Virus record (IMG/VR): IMGVR_UViG_3300042468_000403
Location: 1 to 22,087 of that record
Length of the DNA: 22,087 bases
Direction: 5' to 3' (one strand)
Source of the DNA: a virus
Shown: positions 19,839 through 22,087 of the stretch, one piece after another
Position numbering within the stretch: the stretch's first letter is position 1
Layout: every line of letters starts with the position of its first letter
The notes under the pieces: generated by a model
The model's database searches: none
Seen by the model: only the letters and a program-made list of their open reading frames with translations
Told to the model about the DNA's origin: nothing
Made by a program: the position numbers and the translations under genes

Positions 19839-20158
19839 TCACTCACAATGGCAAACTTCTGGCACTGTTCCGACAACTCCTGATAGAAAGCCAAATCAAT
19901 CGACCCAAGCTGTTTTGTCTCGGTATCCTTGAACAGTCGTTCGCCTTCCTCGTCGATCCACATGCGTGCGGTCAGCAGCATGATTGCGTCGTTAAGATTC
20001 GTTGCGATCCATTTGCCTTCTTTGTCAACCAATGACATTTGATACTGCGAGTGCTCCAAAGGTGTCGGCCGCTGAAGCCTGACCTTATGCCCGCACACTT
20101 CAATGTCCTTGGTCAGCCGCTTTGTCAGTTTCCCTAACGTCGCTCTCGTTAGTGTCAT
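19760..20158 (-). CDS. tail assembly chaperone (G-type)
   Basis: 132 residues: MTLTRATLGKLTKRLTKDIE, RLQRPTPLEHSQYQMSLVDK, then a helical part with LNDAIMLLTARMWIDEEGER and LAFYQELSEQCQKFAIVSEA, and a Ser/Thr-rich tail. Position between the tail tube gene and the tape measure gene and the presence of a -1 overlapping extension identify it as the G-like chaperone. The short form should be in excess over the frameshifted form. Its start overlaps the stop of the 88-aa gene (TAATG). Confidence 0.75.
   Translation of the reverse strand: MTLTRATLGKLTKRLTKDIEVCGHKVRLQRPTPLEHSQYQMSLVDKEGKWIATNLNDAIMLLTARMWIDEEGERLFKDTETKQLGSIDLAFYQELSEQCQKFAIVSEASTTLGESGKTTVSDSPAESALSLE
19817..19825 (-). other. candidate -1 frameshift site
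   Basis: Minus-strand codons are CTG GGG GAG; a slip of one base back re-pairs the P-site tRNA on GGG and continues GGG GGA GTC in the extension frame. The only window for the shift is between the TGA at 19839-19841 in the -1 frame and the stop of the short gene at 19760. A4 at 19807-19810 is a second, poorer candidate because the re-paired codon would be CAA. Confidence 0.55.
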
Positions 20159-20424
20159 TATTCATCATCCTCTTTCGGTTGAAGATCAGGATCGACCGGC
20201 ATAACTACGCCGCCGATTTTTAATGCTGCTGTTTCATTGACGGCCTGAATCAATTCGGCCCTCGTGGTTTCGCTAAATGACACAATGCACTGCAGCCATG
20301 CGTCAGGCGATTTCGGCAAGTATCCGACCTGCACGTCATCGCAAAACACTATCCATTGCTCGTGATCCACTGGCGATCCGTTGGGAGCTTCGCCAATGTG
20401 ATCAATCAATTTGATTTCCATCAT
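20158..20424 (-). CDS. small tail-region protein, 88 aa
   Basis: MEIKLIDHIGEAPNGSPVDH at the start, then a strand-rich part (EQWIVFCDDVQVGYLPKSPD), a helix (FSETTRAELIQAVNETAALK) and an acidic, Asp/Glu-rich end. It lies between the tail tube gene (ATGA overlap) and the chaperone gene (TAATG). No family is recognised; probably a tail accessory or linker protein by position. Confidence 0.6.
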   Translation of the reverse strand: MMEIKLIDHIGEAPNGSPVDHEQWIVFCDDVQVGYLPKSPDAWLQCIVSFSETTRAELIQAVNETAALKIGGVVMPVDPDLQPKEDDE

Positions 20425-20873
20425 GTTTCTCGTGTCTGTGATAGGGTTTCGCCGGTCATCTTCAGCGTGAACTCACAATCCATCGTTTCGTTGTTTGCTA
20501 ACTGAGGGAACGCAACACGGCTGAAAAACGCCTTGCCTGTGATCGTTCCGCGTGTAACGCCGCTGGTTGCTGTGCTGAGCTGCGGAAGCGTGACGGTCAC
20601 CGTTGCGACTGTTCCGTCAATTGGCGGCAGTCCTAAAGATGGACTGAACCGGACGACGCCGCTGATCTCGTTTGGCGTTGCTAAATCGTGCGGGTCATTT
20701 CTGGTAAACCCAGTATCCGCCAGCACCGTTACGTCACGCCCGCCGAGCGTCCATTCGCCCGGATTGATTGAAACCACATTTCCGGCCCACGCTGTGGTGA
20801 TTCCAGTTGTCTGTGTTCCGCCAAGAGTGATCGTGGCTGTGTTGCCTGTTTTGAATCGTGTCCCCGTTGCCAT
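20421..20873 (-). CDS. major tail tube protein
   Basis: 150 residues, nearly all beta and rich in Thr and Gly: MATGTRFKTGNTATITLGGT, INPGEWTLGGRDVTVLADTG, EISGVVRFSPSLGLPPIDGT, and a final MDCEFTLKMTGETLSQTRET. The ordering of strands with TLGGRDVTVLADTGF and the closing C-terminal EFTLKMTGE resemble lambda-like tail tube subunits. Size and position after the completion protein and before the chaperones agree. It would polymerise as hexameric rings around the tape measure protein. It begins one base after the upstream stop. Confidence 0.8.
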   Translation of the reverse strand: MATGTRFKTGNTATITLGGTQTTGITTAWAGNVVSINPGEWTLGGRDVTVLADTGFTRNDPHDLATPNEISGVVRFSPSLGLPPIDGTVATVTVTLPQLSTATSGVTRGTITGKAFFSRVAFPQLANNETMDCEFTLKMTGETLSQTRET

Positions 20874-20874
20874 T

Positions 20875-21303
20875 TTACACCGTTTCCTGATATGCGATCA
20901 TGTAATCAAAAATCGTTAAATATCGATGCTCCTGTGATCCATCAGTCGGCCGCTCATCCAGCGTCTGGATACCTCCTGTGATCATTACAGATTCAATCGA
21001 CACGCCGCCCATTGCTCCGGTGTAACCCTGTAAATCACTTGCCCTGACCGCTTCTGCAATCAGGTTCGCACCAGCCCGCGTTGAGGCGAATGCAGTAAAC
21101 TCAATGCGGCTTCTGGCAATTCCAGACAATCCGTTAATGAGGTGATCGTGCGTCGTGCTGATAACCGTGTACGTCAACGCTCCGCCTGTCCTGATTGTAT
21201 ATCCTTGCGGCAGTACATCCGGGAATATGCGAGTCGATACGGCGGCTGCTACGCCGACATTCGCCGCAAGATATCCCCTGACTGCACTACCAAGATCCGC
21301 CAT
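20875..21303 (-). CDS. DUF3168-like tail completion protein
   Basis: 142 residues: MADLGSAVRGYLAANVGVAA, then AAVSTRIFPDVLPQGYTIRT, ALTYTVISTTHDHLINGLSG, ARSRIEFTAFASTRAGANLI and a late EHRYLTIFDYMIAYQE. The order (VAAxVGxRIFPDVLPQ, LTYTxIS, R.x.F.A.s.a.A..La.AV...L.GY.G) is that of tail terminator or completion proteins in lambda-like siphophages. Such proteins cap the tail tube and join it to the head-tail connector. Gene order agrees. It shares one base with the upstream gene (TAATG). Confidence 0.85.
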   Translation of the reverse strand: MADLGSAVRGYLAANVGVAAAVSTRIFPDVLPQGYTIRTGGALTYTVISTTHDHLINGLSGIARSRIEFTAFASTRAGANLIAEAVRASDLQGYTGAMGGVSIESVMITGGIQTLDERPTDGSQEHRYLTIFDYMIAYQETV

Positions 21304-21812
21304 TATTTTGCCATCCGATTTGCTGCGGCTTCAATTCCTGACTTCAAAGACGAAGTCACGGCCGCCGATGCCGCTGATTTTGTTTCGTCTGCCGTTTTCT
21401 TCACAAACTGATTGACCTTGCGAATTGTGCCAGCATCACGCCCCCACAAAACCTTTCGCTTATGATCTTTTGAAAACAGGTTTCCATGCCCGCCGCCGTC
21501 ACTGTAAGAAGGCCCGACCAAACCAATCCGGCCAATCAACACACCCAGTTTTTTCTTTGGCCTTACTACTGATCGAATCGTCGTTTTGAGTTTTTTCGCA
21601 CCACTCCAGCGACGTTTTGTTTTTGTTGATTGTTTTTTGCGTGAACCGTCACTTTCTGGCGTGTTGGCAAGCATGGCCGCTTCAACTGGCACCGTTCCAG
21701 CCTGTATTGCGTTCTCAATAACCGTACTTCGAATGACAGATTCCAGTAGCTCCAATTGCTTCAGGAATTTGTTGCCATCAATAAGCTCCATCCCAATCGA
21801 AACGCGAGCCAT
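21303..21812 (-). CDS. HK97 gp10-like head-tail/tail component
   Basis: 169 residues from the ATG at 21812, set by TAATG overlap. MARVSIGMELIDGNKFLKQL opens a helical part; then IENAIQAGTVPVEAAMLANT and ESDGSRKKQSTKTKRRWSGA, strands (LGVLIGRIGLVGPSYSDGGG), and a C-terminal helix with FVKKTADETKSAASAAVTSS. The pattern of helix, A...I..GA.P....A...AP, V....GP...a......EfGt..... and a final helix is that of HK97 gp10 and relatives, which help mature the tail or connect head and tail. The basic insert about residues 63-90 is longer than usual. Gene order supports the call. Confidence 0.75.
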   Translation of the reverse strand: MARVSIGMELIDGNKFLKQLELLESVIRSTVIENAIQAGTVPVEAAMLANTPESDGSRKKQSTKTKRRWSGAKKLKTTIRSVVRPKKKLGVLIGRIGLVGPSYSDGGGHGNLFSKDHKRKVLWGRDAGTIRKVNQFVKKTADETKSAASAAVTSSLKSGIEAAANRMAK

Positions 21813-22087
21813 TACAGCACCACCGATTTGCAATAGAGTTCTCGATAGCGATCCATGCCCTGAACTGCTTTAACGTAGACGATCCAGAAACGTTGCCCGT
21901 CAATGTCGATCGCCATTTCTGGCGTGTAGCCGTCCCGATAACGCACTGTGAATATGGCACTGATTCCGGCCTCCACTTGTCGCCCACGTGCTCCTTCGCC
22001 GCCTGTTGTCGGCTCGTACTTCGCTGGCTCATCTGACAACCAAGTGCTAAGCGTGACGACTGGCTGCCCGGCTCCGTCCTGTGTCGT
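21812..22087 (-). CDS. head-tail joining (adaptor) protein, cut by the window edge
   Basis: Open from the right edge to a stop at 21812, giving 91 visible residues without the true start (a TTG at 22037-22039 is internal). The segments TTQDGAGQPVVTLSTWLSDE, GEGARGRQVEAGISAIFTVR, GYTPEMAIDIDGQRFWIVYV and MDRYRELYCKS match small phage head-tail joining proteins (the family around SPP1 gp16/HK97-type adaptors): T.W......E.......G.E....g.......f..RYR.g......i...G..y.I..i.......R.l.l.c. It would sit between portal and tail in the finished virion. Confidence 0.7.
   Translation of the reverse strand, partial: TTQDGAGQPVVTLSTWLSDEPAKYEPTTGGEGARGRQVEAGISAIFTVRYRDGYTPEMAIDIDGQRFWIVYVKAVQGMDRYRELYCKSVVL

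Overview
The window is part of a siphophage-type genome or prophage. Every gene I accept lies on the minus strand, so transcription and the genome map run from the right edge to the left. Genes are packed tightly, with many ATGA, GTGA and TAATG stop/start overlaps. The host is probably a planctomycete, by inference: the PriCT-type domain fused to a DnaB helicase, the CsrA variant and the short Cys-rich virion-like protein resemble what I recall from Planctomycetota. No host gene, tRNA or integrase is present, so prophage versus free phage cannot be decided.

Region by region, in transcription order. (1) 22087-16073 holds the tail module: a head-tail joining protein cut by the window edge, an HK97 gp10-like protein, a DUF3168-like completion protein, the tail tube protein, a small linker gene, a tail assembly chaperone pair joined by a predicted -1 frameshift, the tape measure protein and three downstream virion-type proteins. 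(2) 16073-13046 holds a Cys-rich protein with a Ser/Pro repeat, then two glycosyltransferase genes, all translationally coupled. (3) 13045-12821 is a gene-free junction with a large hairpin, a good sigma70-like promoter and two copies of a 10-bp operator in inverted orientation. (4) 12820-8386 is an early operon of small genes: two coupled mini-genes, a ribbon-helix-helix protein, a winged-helix protein, a zinc-ribbon protein, a 46-aa membrane protein, a csrA homologue that starts at ATC, a RuvC-like resolvase, a possible recombination protein and several unknowns. (5) 8385-8193 is a structured leader with promoter, interlocking stems and an intrinsic terminator. (6) 8192-2273 is the replication cassette: a PD-(D/E)XK nuclease, a replication initiator with an iteron-like origin inside its own gene, an archaeo-eukaryotic-type primase, a PriCT-DnaB helicase, a ribbon-helix-helix protein, a Snf2-type helicase, a DNA methyltransferase and a coupled small gene. 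(7) 2211-916 holds small accessory genes. (8) 747-1 has a candidate late promoter, a holin-like protein and a second membrane protein cut by the left edge.

The most interesting points are the csrA homologue with a perfect Shine-Dalgarno site but an ATC start behind an attenuator-like hairpin; the 8207-8318 leader, in which an outer stem and a terminator stem share bases and two loops are complementary; the iteron array in the initiator gene, which continues out of reading phase; and a duplicated leader element with fixed 14-nt internal spacing before the Snf2 gene and before a 79-aa gene. Functions named below rest on motifs read by eye; no database search was possible.
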